DNA from: UTCHB3 sp002050155
GTDB taxonomy: Bacteria; Bacteroidota; Ignavibacteria; Ignavibacteriales; Ignavibacteriaceae
DNA length: 64,000 nt
NCBI GenBank assembly: GCA_030584105.1
Contig: CP129491.1
Span: forward strand, 372,001-436,000
Direction: 5' to 3'
Shown here: positions 33,696 through 43,158 of the stretch, one piece after another
How positions within the stretch are numbered: position 1 is the first letter of the stretch
How the letters are laid out: each line of letters starts with the position of its first letter
Notes under the pieces: model-generated
Told to the model about the DNA's origin: nothing
What the model saw: only the letters and a program-made list of their open reading frames with translations
The model's database searches: none
Position numbers and translations under genes: made by a program

Positions 33696-36164
33696 TCACC
33701 CGATACCATAGAAGTTTTCAGACGAAGAGATTAAATTATCCAATGTTTTGGCAATAACCCGGTTTTCCGGTTGTGTAAGGGTGGGGTCTTCAAGAACAAT
33801 TTTTTGGGCATCTTCTTTTGCTTCAAACATAATCGCTGAGTCGTTTGCGATATCGCAGAACCTAAAATCGGGTATTCCGCTCTGTTTTTTTCCAAAGATG
33901 TCGCCGGGTCCCCTCATTCTCAGGTCAATTTCAGAAAGTTTGAAGCCGTCGTTGCTTTCTTCCATTGCTTTCAGGCGAGTGATGGTTTTAAGCCTTTCCA
34001 GCACCCCTTGCGGCAGATATTCAACCGGTTGGCTTATTTTGCCGGCGGAAGCCACAATTTCATCTTTTGTAACCAATATGCAGTACGACTGTTCAGCGCC
34101 TCTGCCGATTCTTCCTCTTAGTTGATGCAACTGCGAAAGCCCAAAACGGTGGGCTTCGTTAATAAGCATAACGGTTGCATTTGGGATATCCACACCGACC
34201 TCAATCACCGTAGTGGAAACCAGAATATCAAACTCGCGGTTCACGAAACGATTCATCACCTCTTCTTTTTCCCGCCACTTCATTCTTCCGTGGAGCAACC
34301 CAATTTTCAGATCAGGGAGGTGTGAAGTGGCAATTTCGGTGAAACCTTGTTCCGCCGCTTTAAGATCGAGTTTTTCAGACTCTTCAACCAACGGGTAAAC
34401 GATAAAAGCCTGCCTGCCGGCTCGAACGGAGGTTCTGATAAAGTCGTAGATACCGCCGAGCGCCGATTCACCCCTGATAGCAGTTTTTACCGGAACCCTG
34501 TTTGCAGGAAGTTCATTAATCACCGAAACATCCAACTCCCCGAAAACCGTCATCGATAGTGTTCTGGGGATTGGGGTGGCTGTCATCACCAATACATCCG
34601 GAGTGGCGGATTTCTGCAGAAGCCGTGCGCGTTGCTCTACCCCGAAACGGTGCTGCTCGTCGATTACGATCAACCCGAGTTTGCTGAACTCAACTTTATC
34701 CTCAAACAAAGCGTGTGTGCCGACCAATATATCCACTTTCCCCTCTGCCAGTGCCGGCAGAATGCGGTTTCTTTCTTTTGCGCTTGTGCTGCCCGTCAGC
34801 AGTTCGATGGTAATATTATGTCGAGGGGCAGTTTCGGTAAAGGACGAGTTGTTTTCAGCCGGGTTAGTCCCGTTTGCGTTTGTCGGGTTAATAACAACCC
34901 CATCAGCCGGGTTTATCCCACCCGCACCGGCGGGATTTGAGTCGTCAGTGCCGGCTGTGCTCGTAGCAGCCTCTTCTGTCGAGTTTGTTGTGCCCACACC
35001 TGCCGGGGTTGAACCACCCACACCTGCCGGGGATGAACTGTCGCTTGTTGCAGCAAAAGAGGTATCATCAAAAAGTGAAACCTCTTCAACCCCTGAAGCG
35101 CCACTTCCGAGAAAAGGAGCAAGAAATTTTTTAATACTTTTAAAGTGTTGTGCAGCCAGTACTTCAGTAGGAACCATCAGCACTGCCTGATAGCCGCAAT
35201 CGATCGCCATCAGCATAGAAATAAGTGCAACCACAGTTTTACCGCTACCCACATCCCCCTGCAGCAGCCTCATCATCGGCTGTGGCGAAAACATGTCTCC
35301 TTTAATTTCACCCAAAACTTTGATTTGCGCTTTCGTAAGCCTGAAAGGGAGAGATTCGATAAAATCGTTAATTATCCTCGTTTGAACGGAAAATTGAATG
35401 CCGCGGTTCAGCTTTTTATAGTTTTCCCGTTTTGCAACGGCATTCAGTTGGAAATAGAAGAACTCCTCATATTTTAGCCGTGTGTAGCCTTTCCTCACCT
35501 GTTCCAACGAAGTGGGATTGTGGATTTCCTCAACCGTTTCCTTCAACCCGTTGAGGTTTCGCTTTTTTATTAAACTTTGCGGAAGAGTTTCTTCAATAGA
35601 ACCGGCGTGCGAGGCAAGTGCACGGTCGATGATCCGCCGCAAGCCTGTTTCACCCAGATTAGCCTCTTTGAAGAACTTATTAACGGAATAAACGGGAATA
35701 ATCTTACCGGTTTTGAAGAAATTGCTGCTTTCATCATGTGTAAACTTATCGAAAACGGGGTGTATCAGCTGAAAATCACCCCGCTTGGAGATTGATGGTT
35801 TGCCTGAAACCGCAAGCATATCCCCCTCGGTGAAAGCGTTGCTGAAATATTGAATACCTTGGAACCAAATGCAATCAAGCTCACCGGAATCATCGGCAAC
35901 CCGCACTGCAAAAACCTTTTTCTTTCCGAATGTGTGCAACCGAAAAGAGCGAACTCTGCCGATTAAAGTGAACTCGCCGTCGTAGCCGTTTTTAGTGTAG
36001 TTATATGCCCTTGCGATTGAAATTATTGTGGTTCTGTCGATGTGCCGGAATGGGAAATACCACAACAAATCGCGCACGGTGTTTAACCCGGCGGTTCTGA
36101 AGGCTTTTGCCCTTTGAGGTCCTACTAATGGGAGGGTGCTAATCGGGTCGTTAAGTGACGGCAT
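33696..36164 (-). CDS. recG: ATP-dependent DNA helicase RecG with low-complexity insert
   Basis: Remodels stalled replication forks and Holliday junctions. At 822 aa it is over 100 residues longer than usual. The wedge/OB domain is at about 60-140; Walker A GDVGSGKT at 303-310; motif Ia MVPTEVLAAQHF; DEQH in VIDEQHRFGVEQRARL; motif III VMTATPIPRTL; C-terminal helicase motifs STTVIEVGVDIPNA and QLRGRIGRG. Residues 352-448 (34820-35111) are a Ser/Thr/Ala/Gly/Pro-rich insert with PAGVGG / TPAGVG / NPAGAGG repeats placed between motif Ia and the next conserved strand (ITIELLTGSTS). All catalytic motifs are intact. It is upstream of nadE on the same strand. Confidence 0.95.
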   Translation of the reverse strand: MPSLNDPISTLPLVGPQRAKAFRTAGLNTVRDLLWYFPFRHIDRTTIISIARAYNYTKNGYDGEFTLIGRVRSFRLHTFGKKKVFAVRVADDSGELDCIWFQGIQYFSNAFTEGDMLAVSGKPSISKRGDFQLIHPVFDKFTHDESSNFFKTGKIIPVYSVNKFFKEANLGETGLRRIIDRALASHAGSIEETLPQSLIKKRNLNGLKETVEEIHNPTSLEQVRKGYTRLKYEEFFYFQLNAVAKRENYKKLNRGIQFSVQTRIINDFIESLPFRLTKAQIKVLGEIKGDMFSPQPMMRLLQGDVGSGKTVVALISMLMAIDCGYQAVLMVPTEVLAAQHFKSIKKFLAPFLGSGASGVEEVSLFDDTSFAATSDSSSPAGVGGSTPAGVGTTNSTEEAATSTAGTDDSNPAGAGGINPADGVVINPTNANGTNPAENNSSFTETAPRHNITIELLTGSTSAKERNRILPALAEGKVDILVGTHALFEDKVEFSKLGLIVIDEQHRFGVEQRARLLQKSATPDVLVMTATPIPRTLSMTVFGELDVSVINELPANRVPVKTAIRGESALGGIYDFIRTSVRAGRQAFIVYPLVEESEKLDLKAAEQGFTEIATSHLPDLKIGLLHGRMKWREKEEVMNRFVNREFDILVSTTVIEVGVDIPNATVMLINEAHRFGLSQLHQLRGRIGRGAEQSYCILVTKDEIVASAGKISQPVEYLPQGVLERLKTITRLKAMEESNDGFKLSEIDLRMRGPGDIFGKKQSGIPDFRFCDIANDSAIMFEAKEDAQKIVLEDPTLTQPENRVIAKTLDNLISSSENFYGIG
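34820..35111 (-). repeat. in-frame repetitive insert in recG
   Basis: About 97 codons of simple sequence; at the DNA level CCCACACCTGCCGGGG recurs (near 34993 and 35017, about 24 bp apart), giving P-A-G-V-G units. It falls inside helicase domain 1, where the family normally has a short turn. Confidence 0.85.
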
Positions 36165-36188
36165 TCAATTCAATCCCTCAATTTCTTG

Positions 36189-36275
36189 TTTGCGGGGTAG
36201 TTTGCCGTGTAACTTTATTATAAAAGCATAACATTCATTCTCTCAATAAATCATTTGCGGGATTTGATCCGCCCG
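36189..36275 (-). repeat. weak copy of ecsC 3' end
   Basis: CTCAATAAATCATTTGCGGGATTT at the end of ecsC-like resembles CTCAATTTCTTGTTTGCGGGGTAGTTT 65 bp away in the recG-ecsC gap. Confidence 0.35.
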
Positions 36276-37087
36276 GCAATTCTGTCGTATTCCTCTTGGA
36301 TGAGGCTTTGTGAGTATTTTCTTTCAAGCCTTCGGATAGTGAAATGCGCAGTAGCCACTTCCTGATAAAAATCGGTGAACAGGTAGTTTATCGTTGCACC
36401 ACCGGCAGCGCCGATAATCGGGGTAGCCTGCCCCATAAATTTCACTAAGACATTTTGCGAGAATCGTTCGGTAATTTTAGCCAGAAATTTGCTTAGTGTT
36501 TTGGATGTAAGTTCTTTTGAAATAAGCCCTTCAATCTTCGAAACTAATGATGCAAGTTCTTTTGTGAGAACGATCCGCAAGGCATAATAAGAGGAAGTAA
36601 CGGCGTCGTCTTCCTTGCTTCTTGACCCAAAAGCGAAAACCTGCACGCAGTTTAATCTTGTTTCGAGGTCTGTAAGGTCTTCACCGTTCATTTTAGCAAT
36701 TTCAGCAATCGAGCGCAACATCACAGTTGTAGTAATCGGCAGCTCAATCGCTAAAGCAGTAAAGCCAAACAAACCTGCTCCGCCACCAAGCAGGCTTGTT
36801 ATCAGTTTGTGCAATTTTTTCGAATCATATTCAGAATTTGATTCAACATATTCCAAAGATTTAGCGGCAAGGTTTGTTGCTTTCAAAAGGGCATCGTTTG
36901 TAATATCGATAATCTTATCCCGATTGCTTTCGGGCAATTTATCCAACAGTTTTTCAATCGGGCTTCCGAGTAAATTTGACACTTTAATGAAAAACGACGG
37001 TTTTTCCATTGTGTAGATAGCTTTCTCAAGCTCTAAGAAATCGTCATATTCTAAGTTAGCCGAAAAGACTTTAGCATCTTCGTTCAT
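36251..37087 (-). CDS. EcsC family protein
   Basis: A 278-aa protein of the EcsC family (PF12787-type). The central glycine-rich hydrophobic segment (LLGGGAGLFGFTALAIELPITTTVMLRSIAEIA) and the later GQATPIIGAAGGATINYLFTDFYQEVATAHFTIRRLE are characteristic. The family is named after a Bacillus ABC exporter locus but its biochemical role is not established. The start overlaps the pepA stop (ATGA), so translation is coupled; nrnA, pepA and ecsC form one minus-strand operon. Confidence 0.82.
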   Translation of the reverse strand: MNEDAKVFSANLEYDDFLELEKAIYTMEKPSFFIKVSNLLGSPIEKLLDKLPESNRDKIIDITNDALLKATNLAAKSLEYVESNSEYDSKKLHKLITSLLGGGAGLFGFTALAIELPITTTVMLRSIAEIAKMNGEDLTDLETRLNCVQVFAFGSRSKEDDAVTSSYYALRIVLTKELASLVSKIEGLISKELTSKTLSKFLAKITERFSQNVLVKFMGQATPIIGAAGGATINYLFTDFYQEVATAHFTIRRLERKYSQSLIQEEYDRIAGRIKSRK

Positions 37088-38556
37088 TTAATACCTCTGA
37101 TGAAATCGGTTAAAAGTCTGACACCGAAGCCTGTCATCCAGGTTTTGGTGTAGTTGGTTGTTTTATTTGTTATAGCCGGCCCTGCAATATCCAAGTGTGC
37201 CCAGGCGGTATCGCCCTGCACAAATTTTTCTAAAAATTTAGCTGCTGTTACAGCGCCGCCATATCTTCCTCCGGTGTTTTTAACATCCGCCACATTACTA
37301 TTTATCAGCTCGTTATACTCATCCCAAAGGGGGAGCCTCCAGAGTCGTTCGCGGGTTTTTTCACCGCATGAAATAAGATTTGTGGCAAGTTCATCGTTTT
37401 TGGTGAAAAGAGCTGCAGCAAGGTCACCCAGAGCCACCGCAGCGGCGCCCGTTAGGGTTGCAAGGTCTATTAAAATATCGGGGTTAAGAGCCGAGGCATA
37501 CCAGAGGGCGTCTGCAAGAATAATCCGCCCTTCGGCGTCGGTATTATCCACTTCCACTGTTTTTTGTGAGTAAGTTGTAACGATGTCACCTGGTCGGTAT
37601 GAGTTCCCACTGAGCATATTTTCCGCAAGGGGCAAAACAGCAGTAACAGCAACGGGTAACTCCAAAGAAATAATATTCAGCATTGCGCCCGTAACAGCCG
37701 CCGCTCCGGCCATGTCTGCTTTCATCCAGCCCATATTTTGAGCAGGTTTGATGGAAATGCCGCCGGAATCAAAGGTTACTCCTTTGCCCACCAAAGCCAC
37801 ATTTTTAAGAGCGCCTAATGGATTGTATTTAATTATCGCTAACCGTGGGGGAGTTGCACTTCCTTTGCCGACTGAAAGAATGCCCCCCATTTTTATTTCC
37901 TTTAGCTTTTCTTCGTCGAAAATTTCCACAGAAGTGTTGGGCAACTGTGAAAATTCTGCAACAATTCTATCAGCAAAGGAAACGGGGTTAATAACATTTG
38001 CCGGCTCGTTCGCCAATTCACGCGCTAAAAAAACACCATTAATCACCTTAAGCGTGGTTTCCGCAATTTCTGCAACTTTCTCCTGTGAAGAAGAAACAAG
38101 ATTCACCGAAACGGTTCGTTCCTCTTTTTTTGAAAGGTATCTGTCAAATTTATAGCACCCAAGATGAACACCCTCAATCAGCGACTGATAAAAGTCGTTT
38201 GCATCGGGGAAAAGCTGTTCATAATATTTGTGGTTAGGGAGGATTATATTTACTTTTTTCACCTCTGCAGACAGAGAAGAAAAGAACCCTGCCAGAGAAT
38301 TTCTGAAAAAATCCGTTGAAATATCTTCAGGTTTTGACTTGAACAGTACAAACTCGTCATTGCCGTTGTTGCATTTAAGTTTATCATCTTTATCAAGAAA
38401 ACCCTGCCGGGTGATGTGGGTGAGTGAAATTTTGTTTTCTGCAACAAATTTCCCAAAGTTTTCTTTCAGGTCGTCGTTATCTTCAAAAAAAGCCAGGGTT
38501 ACAGTTTCCGGGTCAAAATTGGGGATTGCAACAGATTGAATAATCGGGTTAATCAT
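37084..38556 (-). CDS. pepA: Leucyl aminopeptidase (M17, cytosol aminopeptidase)
   Basis: Di-metal M17 aminopeptidase releasing N-terminal residues from peptides in the cytoplasm. The 490-aa protein has the divergent N-domain and a C-terminal catalytic domain with VGKGVTFDSGGISIKPAQNMGWMKADMAGA (metal Lys/Asp, catalytic Lys) and the family signature NTDAEGRIILADAL (metal Asp/Glu, catalytic Arg). Overlaps nrnA by 8 bases upstream and ecsC-like by 4 bases downstream. Confidence 0.94.
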   Translation of the reverse strand: MINPIIQSVAIPNFDPETVTLAFFEDNDDLKENFGKFVAENKISLTHITRQGFLDKDDKLKCNNGNDEFVLFKSKPEDISTDFFRNSLAGFFSSLSAEVKKVNIILPNHKYYEQLFPDANDFYQSLIEGVHLGCYKFDRYLSKKEERTVSVNLVSSSQEKVAEIAETTLKVINGVFLARELANEPANVINPVSFADRIVAEFSQLPNTSVEIFDEEKLKEIKMGGILSVGKGSATPPRLAIIKYNPLGALKNVALVGKGVTFDSGGISIKPAQNMGWMKADMAGAAAVTGAMLNIISLELPVAVTAVLPLAENMLSGNSYRPGDIVTTYSQKTVEVDNTDAEGRIILADALWYASALNPDILIDLATLTGAAAVALGDLAAALFTKNDELATNLISCGEKTRERLWRLPLWDEYNELINSNVADVKNTGGRYGGAVTAAKFLEKFVQGDTAWAHLDIAGPAITNKTTNYTKTWMTGFGVRLLTDFIRGIK

Positions 38557-39556
38557 TTTCTTCCTCTTCTTTTGCGTTTTCCAGAATGTAGTTTATAATT
38601 TCGTTTTGCATTGCATCCAATTGTACGGTTCTTATTCTTATTCCGGCGGCGTGTTTGTGCCCTCCTCCGTCGAAGTGGGCAGCAATTTTCCTGATATCAT
38701 AACCTTTTTTCGACCTTAGCGAAACCTTAAAACCTTCCCTCAAATCGATGAAAATAGCGCCAAGTTTCACCCCTTTAATTGCCATACAGAGGTTAATAAA
38801 GCCTTCGGTATCTGATTCCAAAGCAGAAGTGGCGGCAAAATCATTCTGATCAAGTGTCATAACAGCAAGCCGCCCGTTGTCGCCGTAAACTTTCAACGAA
38901 TTAAGCGCTCTACCCAACAGGGCAAATTTCGAAAGGGAATCTTGCCCGAAGATATAATCGTTCACTTCTATTGGTTTAATTCCTGTTTCCAACAGTTTTG
39001 CGGCAATTCTGTGAAGTGCCGGTGTAGTTCTTTCGTACTTAAAACTGCCTGTGTCTGTGGTTATCCCGGCATAAATTGGCAATGCTATTTCTTTATCTAT
39101 GGCAGTAACCTTGGTTTTAATGATAAAATCGTAGATAATGTGTGCGGTAGCAGCGAATCTGGGACGAGATATTAACAGTGTAAACGCCTTTTTCACCGGC
39201 TCTAAATGGTGATCGATACAGACAATGTGTCCGTCCCTTTTCTCAAACAAAGGAGCCATCTTCACGGTTCTGTCCGGATTGTTAAAATCTAAAGAAATTA
39301 CCACATTGCAGTTAAGGAAATAATCGTCGTGTGCTTCGGATGAGTATTTTTCAATAACATTTTCGGCGTCCAGAAATTCCAAAAAATCGGGTGTGGTAGA
39401 AAAGTTAACAATTTTAACCATTTTCCCGAGCCTTTTAAGCAGAAGCCACACCGCAATTTCCGAGCCGATGGCATCGGCATCCGGGTTAACATGCGAGGTA
39501 ATCAGAAATGAATTATTTTCCTTAATAATTTTCAGTAATTCGTTGTATTTTGTCAT
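38549..39556 (-). CDS. nrnA: DHH/DHHA1 oligoribonuclease / pAp phosphatase (NrnA-like)
   Basis: Degrades short RNA oligonucleotides and dephosphorylates 3'-phosphoadenosine 5'-phosphate. A 335-aa protein with all DHH motifs: SHVNPDADAIGSE (motif I), SLDFNNPDR (II), CIDHHLEPV (III, DHH), IYAGITTDTGSFKYERTT (IV), and C-terminal DHHA1 with GGGHKHAAGIRIRT. First gene of the nrnA-pepA-ecsC operon. Confidence 0.92.
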   Translation of the reverse strand: MTKYNELLKIIKENNSFLITSHVNPDADAIGSEIAVWLLLKRLGKMVKIVNFSTTPDFLEFLDAENVIEKYSSEAHDDYFLNCNVVISLDFNNPDRTVKMAPLFEKRDGHIVCIDHHLEPVKKAFTLLISRPRFAATAHIIYDFIIKTKVTAIDKEIALPIYAGITTDTGSFKYERTTPALHRIAAKLLETGIKPIEVNDYIFGQDSLSKFALLGRALNSLKVYGDNGRLAVMTLDQNDFAATSALESDTEGFINLCMAIKGVKLGAIFIDLREGFKVSLRSKKGYDIRKIAAHFDGGGHKHAAGIRIRTVQLDAMQNEIINYILENAKEEEEND

Positions 39557-39949
39557 TGATCGGCGATAAAGATAAAAAAATAAATTTCAAATTTCGTTTT
39601 TAACGAGAGTTAGAAAATCTTTTAATTTTAGAAAAGTAAAAATCCCCAAATTTCGGTTAAACTCAAAAATTCTCCAAAACTAATAGGAATTAAAAAATCC
39701 GAATTTTAAATATACCAATTGTTTACGGAATAGATTTTTAATATAACTGAAAAGGCGCAAAGACAACCAATATGAACTGCAAGTATAAGTTTTAAAATGG
39801 GCAAATACACGGAAAAAACAGGGGTTAAACAAAAAGTTGAGTACCCACAACCACAAGGTTAATACCGTGCAATTGCGCATAAAATTTGGGTTATGCAAAA
39901 TACTTTAAGATCAACAATTACAAGGTTTAAAACCGCAATATCCGGCGAT
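39557..39949. other. intergenic region, no gene found
   Basis: AT-rich gap between nrnA (divergent side) and the korAB terminator. It should hold the nrnA promoter near 39560-39650. Two similar stretches (CAACCACAAGGTTAATACCG and CAATTACAAGGTTTAAAACCG) suggest decayed repeats. A 72-codon frame on the minus strand (39680-39898) has no protein-like composition and is not called. Confidence 0.5.
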
Positions 39950-39986
39950 AAAAACAAGAAAGCCGACAATAAAGTGCCGGCTTTCT
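39950..39986 (-). terminator. rho-independent terminator of korAB
   Basis: Stem AGAAAGCCG / CGGCTTTCT with 12-base loop; on the minus strand it is followed by TTGTTTTTAT. It lies about 40 bp after the korB stop. Confidence 0.85.
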
Positions 39987-40026
39987 GTGTGCAAATTTAG
40001 AGAGTAGGATAGGTCTTAATCAGAAC

Positions 40027-41061
40027 TTATTCCACAGTCCAAACATTTCCTTCGCCGATAAGTTTTTCGAACGAGGTAACTTTCTTTTTCTCCTGAATTC
40101 TTTCAATCTGCCCGACCAACAATTCTTCATAAGTAGGTTTCTCGAATCTTCTGAAGATGCCAATAGGAACCGGCAGGTCTTCATTATCAGTAAATTCGGC
40201 TAAAATGAAGGCGTTATGTCCGTAAGGATCGTACTCTTTGTGCACCCACACATCATTAATCGAGTGAACACCATCGTTCAGGTCAATAACCATGGGGGTT
40301 GTACCGTCCAATTTGATACCTTTATCGCGGTCTTTTCCGAAGACCATCGGTTTACCGTCTTCCAGAATCAGAACATTATCCGCCTTGGTTTCTTTGTCCG
40401 TAAGTGAAGCAAAGGCACCATCGTTAAAGATATTACAGTTCTGATAGACTTCAATCAGGGCAGTTCCGTGATGTTCAGAAGCTTTAGCGATCATTTCCTG
40501 CATATGTTTTGGTTCTCTGTCGATGGTTCTTGCATAGAATGTAACACCGGCACCAATCGAAATCATCGCAGGGTTAAAGGGGTAATCAACACTTCCATAA
40601 GGGGTCGATTTTGTTTTCTTCCCTTGTTCGGAAGTGGGTGAATACTGCCCTTTGGTAAGACCGTAAATCTTGTTGTTGAACAGGATCATTTTAACGCCGA
40701 CATTTCTCCGGCAGATATGAATGAAGTGGTTACCACCGATTGAAAGAAGGTCGCCATCGCCGGTAGCCATCCAGACAGAAAGTTCGGGCCGGGCAATTTT
40801 CACGCCACTTGCTATGGCGGGCGCTCTGCCGTGAATCCCGTGAATGCCATAGGTATCCATGTAATACGGGAACCTTGAAGAGCAACCGATACCGGAAACC
40901 CACACAAAGTCCTCTTTTTTAACGCCGAGCGAGGGGGAAACTCTTTGAATTTGAGCGAGAATCGAATAATTTCCACAGCCCGGACACCATTTCACCTCCT
41001 GGTCAGACGCGAAATCTTTAGCAGTAAGTTGTGTCGTCGATATCTTATTTACATCAGTCAT
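40027..41061 (-). CDS. korB: 2-oxoacid (probably 2-oxoglutarate):ferredoxin oxidoreductase, beta subunit
   Basis: TPP-binding subunit. The 344-aa protein has the WCPGCGNYSI cysteine pair near residue 31, the TPP/Mg motif ATGDGDLLSIGGNHFIHICRRN...NN (GDGD to NN), and the QYSPTSEQGKKTKSTPYGSVD block typical of KorB. Together with KorA it interconverts 2-oxoacyl-CoA products and 2-oxoacids using ferredoxin; 2-oxoglutarate is the likely substrate, but other 2-oxoacids are possible. Its ATG overlaps the korA stop (ATGA). Confidence 0.93.
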   Translation of the reverse strand: MTDVNKISTTQLTAKDFASDQEVKWCPGCGNYSILAQIQRVSPSLGVKKEDFVWVSGIGCSSRFPYYMDTYGIHGIHGRAPAIASGVKIARPELSVWMATGDGDLLSIGGNHFIHICRRNVGVKMILFNNKIYGLTKGQYSPTSEQGKKTKSTPYGSVDYPFNPAMISIGAGVTFYARTIDREPKHMQEMIAKASEHHGTALIEVYQNCNIFNDGAFASLTDKETKADNVLILEDGKPMVFGKDRDKGIKLDGTTPMVIDLNDGVHSINDVWVHKEYDPYGHNAFILAEFTDNEDLPVPIGIFRRFEKPTYEELLVGQIERIQEKKKVTSFEKLIGEGNVWTVE

Positions 41062-42896
41062 TTTTTCACTCCGAGCATGTTTAGAATTTTTTCTTCAATT
41101 TCAGAAGCTTTAATCGGCAGCCCTTGAATTCTGTTAAACTGGACTACATCAATCAGATATTTGCTTCTTATAACGGTAGCCATCTGCCCGAGGTTTATTT
41201 CGGGAATAAGGACGCGTTTGAATTTCTTGAGTATGTCACCAAGATCCGGATGAATCGGGTTAATATATCTCAAGTGCACCTGTGAAATTTTCAGCCCGCG
41301 AGCCATTATTCTGTTGACGGCTTCTGTGATGGCTCCGTAGGTTGAACCCCAACCGAGAACGAGGAGATCACCTTTTTGTTCACCACGAACTTCAAGTTTT
41401 GGCGCTTCTTTAGCGATGTTTTTAATTTTTTGATCTCTAAGTTTCACCATAAATTCGTGATTTTCAGGTGAGTAGTTCACATTACCGGTAATGTTCGCTT
41501 TTTCCAATCCGCCGATTCTGTGCTCTAACCCCGGTGTGCCCGGAATTGCCCAGGGTCTTGCGAGGTTTTCATCGCGAAGGTATGGGAAGAACCCTTCCTC
41601 TTCTGTTCTGAACTCAACTTTAAAGTCCGGCAGTTCATCTTCCGAAGGGATTCTGAACGGCTCAGAACCTTGTGCTAAGTATCCGTTCGTGAGGAGAATA
41701 ACGGGAGTCATATACTTCACGGCAATTCTTGAGGCTTCGTAAGCCATGTAGAAGCAGTCAACCGGTGTTGCAGCCGCAAGCACGCATACCGGTGCCTCAC
41801 CATTCCTGCCGTAGAGCGCCTGGAGAAGGTCGCCCTGTTCGGTCTTAGTCGGCAAGCCGGTAGAAGGACCGCCCCTCTGCACATCCACAATAACGATCGG
41901 AAGCTCTGTCATAACGCCCAACCCAACGGCTTCCATTTTAAGTGCAAGCCCGGGTCCTGAAGTGGTGGTAAGCGCTAAGTTACCTGCAAACGCAGCACCA
42001 ATGCAGGCAGCGATAGAAGCAATTTCATCTTCAGCCTGGAAAGTTTTCACCCCGAAATGTTTGAACGAACTAAGTTCGTGCAGAATTTCGGAAGCCGGTG
42101 TAATAGGGTACGAGCCAAGGAACAACGGCAGATTGCTTTTCCATGAAGCTGCCACCATACCAAGTGCAACCGCTTCGTTACCGGTTACATTTTTATAGTT
42201 ACCGGCAGGCAGTTTATATGGTTCTAAGTAAAAACGGGTGGTGAAAAGTTCAGTCATTTCACTATAGTGGTAGCCAGCCATCAGCGCTTTCTTATTCGCT
42301 GTCATCAATTCCGGTTTGTTTCTGAACTTGTTCTCGATCCAGTCGATTGTTGGTTCAATTGGGCGGCTGTACATCCAGAACATAATCCCGAGAGCGAAGA
42401 AGTTTTTACATCTTTCTTTATCTTTCAAAGAAATGTTCACCCCTTCCAAAGCGTTCATAACGGCTTTGGTCATCGGAACGCGCAAAACATTATACCCTTT
42501 TAGTGAACCGTCATCCAAGGGATTTGTTTCGTACTTAGCGAGAGAGAGGTTTTTATTGTCAAAAGAAGATTCATTCACCAAAATAGTGGCATCTCTTTTA
42601 AGGTCTTTAAGGTTAACCTTCAGAGCTGCCGGGTTCATAGCCACCAAAACATCAGGGTTATCACCATGCGTAGGGCTTTCGCCGCTTGAAAATCGTATCT
42701 GAAAACCTGAAACCCCGTGCAAAGATCCGGCGGGTGCCCTGATTTCAGCAGGGTAATCAGGAAGTGTATTTAAATCATTACCGGCTATAGCGGAAGAAGT
42801 AGAAAACTGCAAGCCGGTTAATTGCATACCGTCGCCGGAGTCTCCGGCAAAACGAACGGTAACATCTTCAACCTTCACAAGTTGTATATCAGCCAT
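41058..42896 (-). CDS. korA: 2-oxoacid:ferredoxin oxidoreductase, fused gamma-alpha subunit
   Basis: A 612-aa fused subunit: N-terminal gamma domain (about 8-190; VRFAGDSGDGMQLTGLQF, SLHGVSGFQIRFSSG), then the alpha pyrimidine-binding domain (SYPITPASEILHELS, FQAEDEIASIAACIGAAFAGNLALTTTSGPGLALKMEA, DVQRGGPSTGLPTKTEQGDL). I choose ATG 42896 (MADIQLVKVEDVTV); the in-frame ATG 42947 adds 17 residues that do not look like the family. With korB it forms a two-gene operon closed by a terminator. It supports either the oxidative TCA cycle with ferredoxin or a reductive branch. Confidence 0.93.
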   Translation of the reverse strand: MADIQLVKVEDVTVRFAGDSGDGMQLTGLQFSTSSAIAGNDLNTLPDYPAEIRAPAGSLHGVSGFQIRFSSGESPTHGDNPDVLVAMNPAALKVNLKDLKRDATILVNESSFDNKNLSLAKYETNPLDDGSLKGYNVLRVPMTKAVMNALEGVNISLKDKERCKNFFALGIMFWMYSRPIEPTIDWIENKFRNKPELMTANKKALMAGYHYSEMTELFTTRFYLEPYKLPAGNYKNVTGNEAVALGMVAASWKSNLPLFLGSYPITPASEILHELSSFKHFGVKTFQAEDEIASIAACIGAAFAGNLALTTTSGPGLALKMEAVGLGVMTELPIVIVDVQRGGPSTGLPTKTEQGDLLQALYGRNGEAPVCVLAAATPVDCFYMAYEASRIAVKYMTPVILLTNGYLAQGSEPFRIPSEDELPDFKVEFRTEEEGFFPYLRDENLARPWAIPGTPGLEHRIGGLEKANITGNVNYSPENHEFMVKLRDQKIKNIAKEAPKLEVRGEQKGDLLVLGWGSTYGAITEAVNRIMARGLKISQVHLRYINPIHPDLGDILKKFKRVLIPEINLGQMATVIRSKYLIDVVQFNRIQGLPIKASEIEEKILNMLGVKK

Positions 42897-43055
42897 TATT
42901 TCATCTCTTGTTTTAAAATATATCCCGCACTTAGAAAATAATTTCAAAGTGGTTATGAAACTTAATAAATCTTGTTATTAAATAATAATCTAAATGGGCT
43001 TTTTTGCAATTATTTTACAATCTAAAGTATTAGTTGTGATAAATTACCATTTACA

Positions 43056-43113
43056 ATAAAAAAAAGCATTCATTCCTCTTCCAAATAAGATTTAGAAGAG
43101 GAACGAATGCTTA
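43056..43113 (-). terminator. strong terminator after T9SS VWA gene
   Basis: 18-bp stem AAGCATTCATTCCTCTTC / GAAGAGGAACGAATGCTT with one mismatch and 13-base loop (43064-43112), followed on the minus strand by a T-run (TTTTTTTT). It also has a short A/T run on the other side and may work in both directions. Confidence 0.92.
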
Positions 43114-43158
43114 AAAAAATGTTTTCAGTTTGCGATTATTTTAAAGTTTTTAGAGTGT

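Noticed and set aside
39680..39898. 72-codon minus frame
   Set aside because: Composition is biased and no start context, domain or neighbour supports it; treated as intergenic.
40027..42896. Evidence for autotrophy by the reverse TCA cycle
   Set aside because: korAB alone does not show direction; no ATP-citrate lyase or fumarate-reductase genes are in the window.
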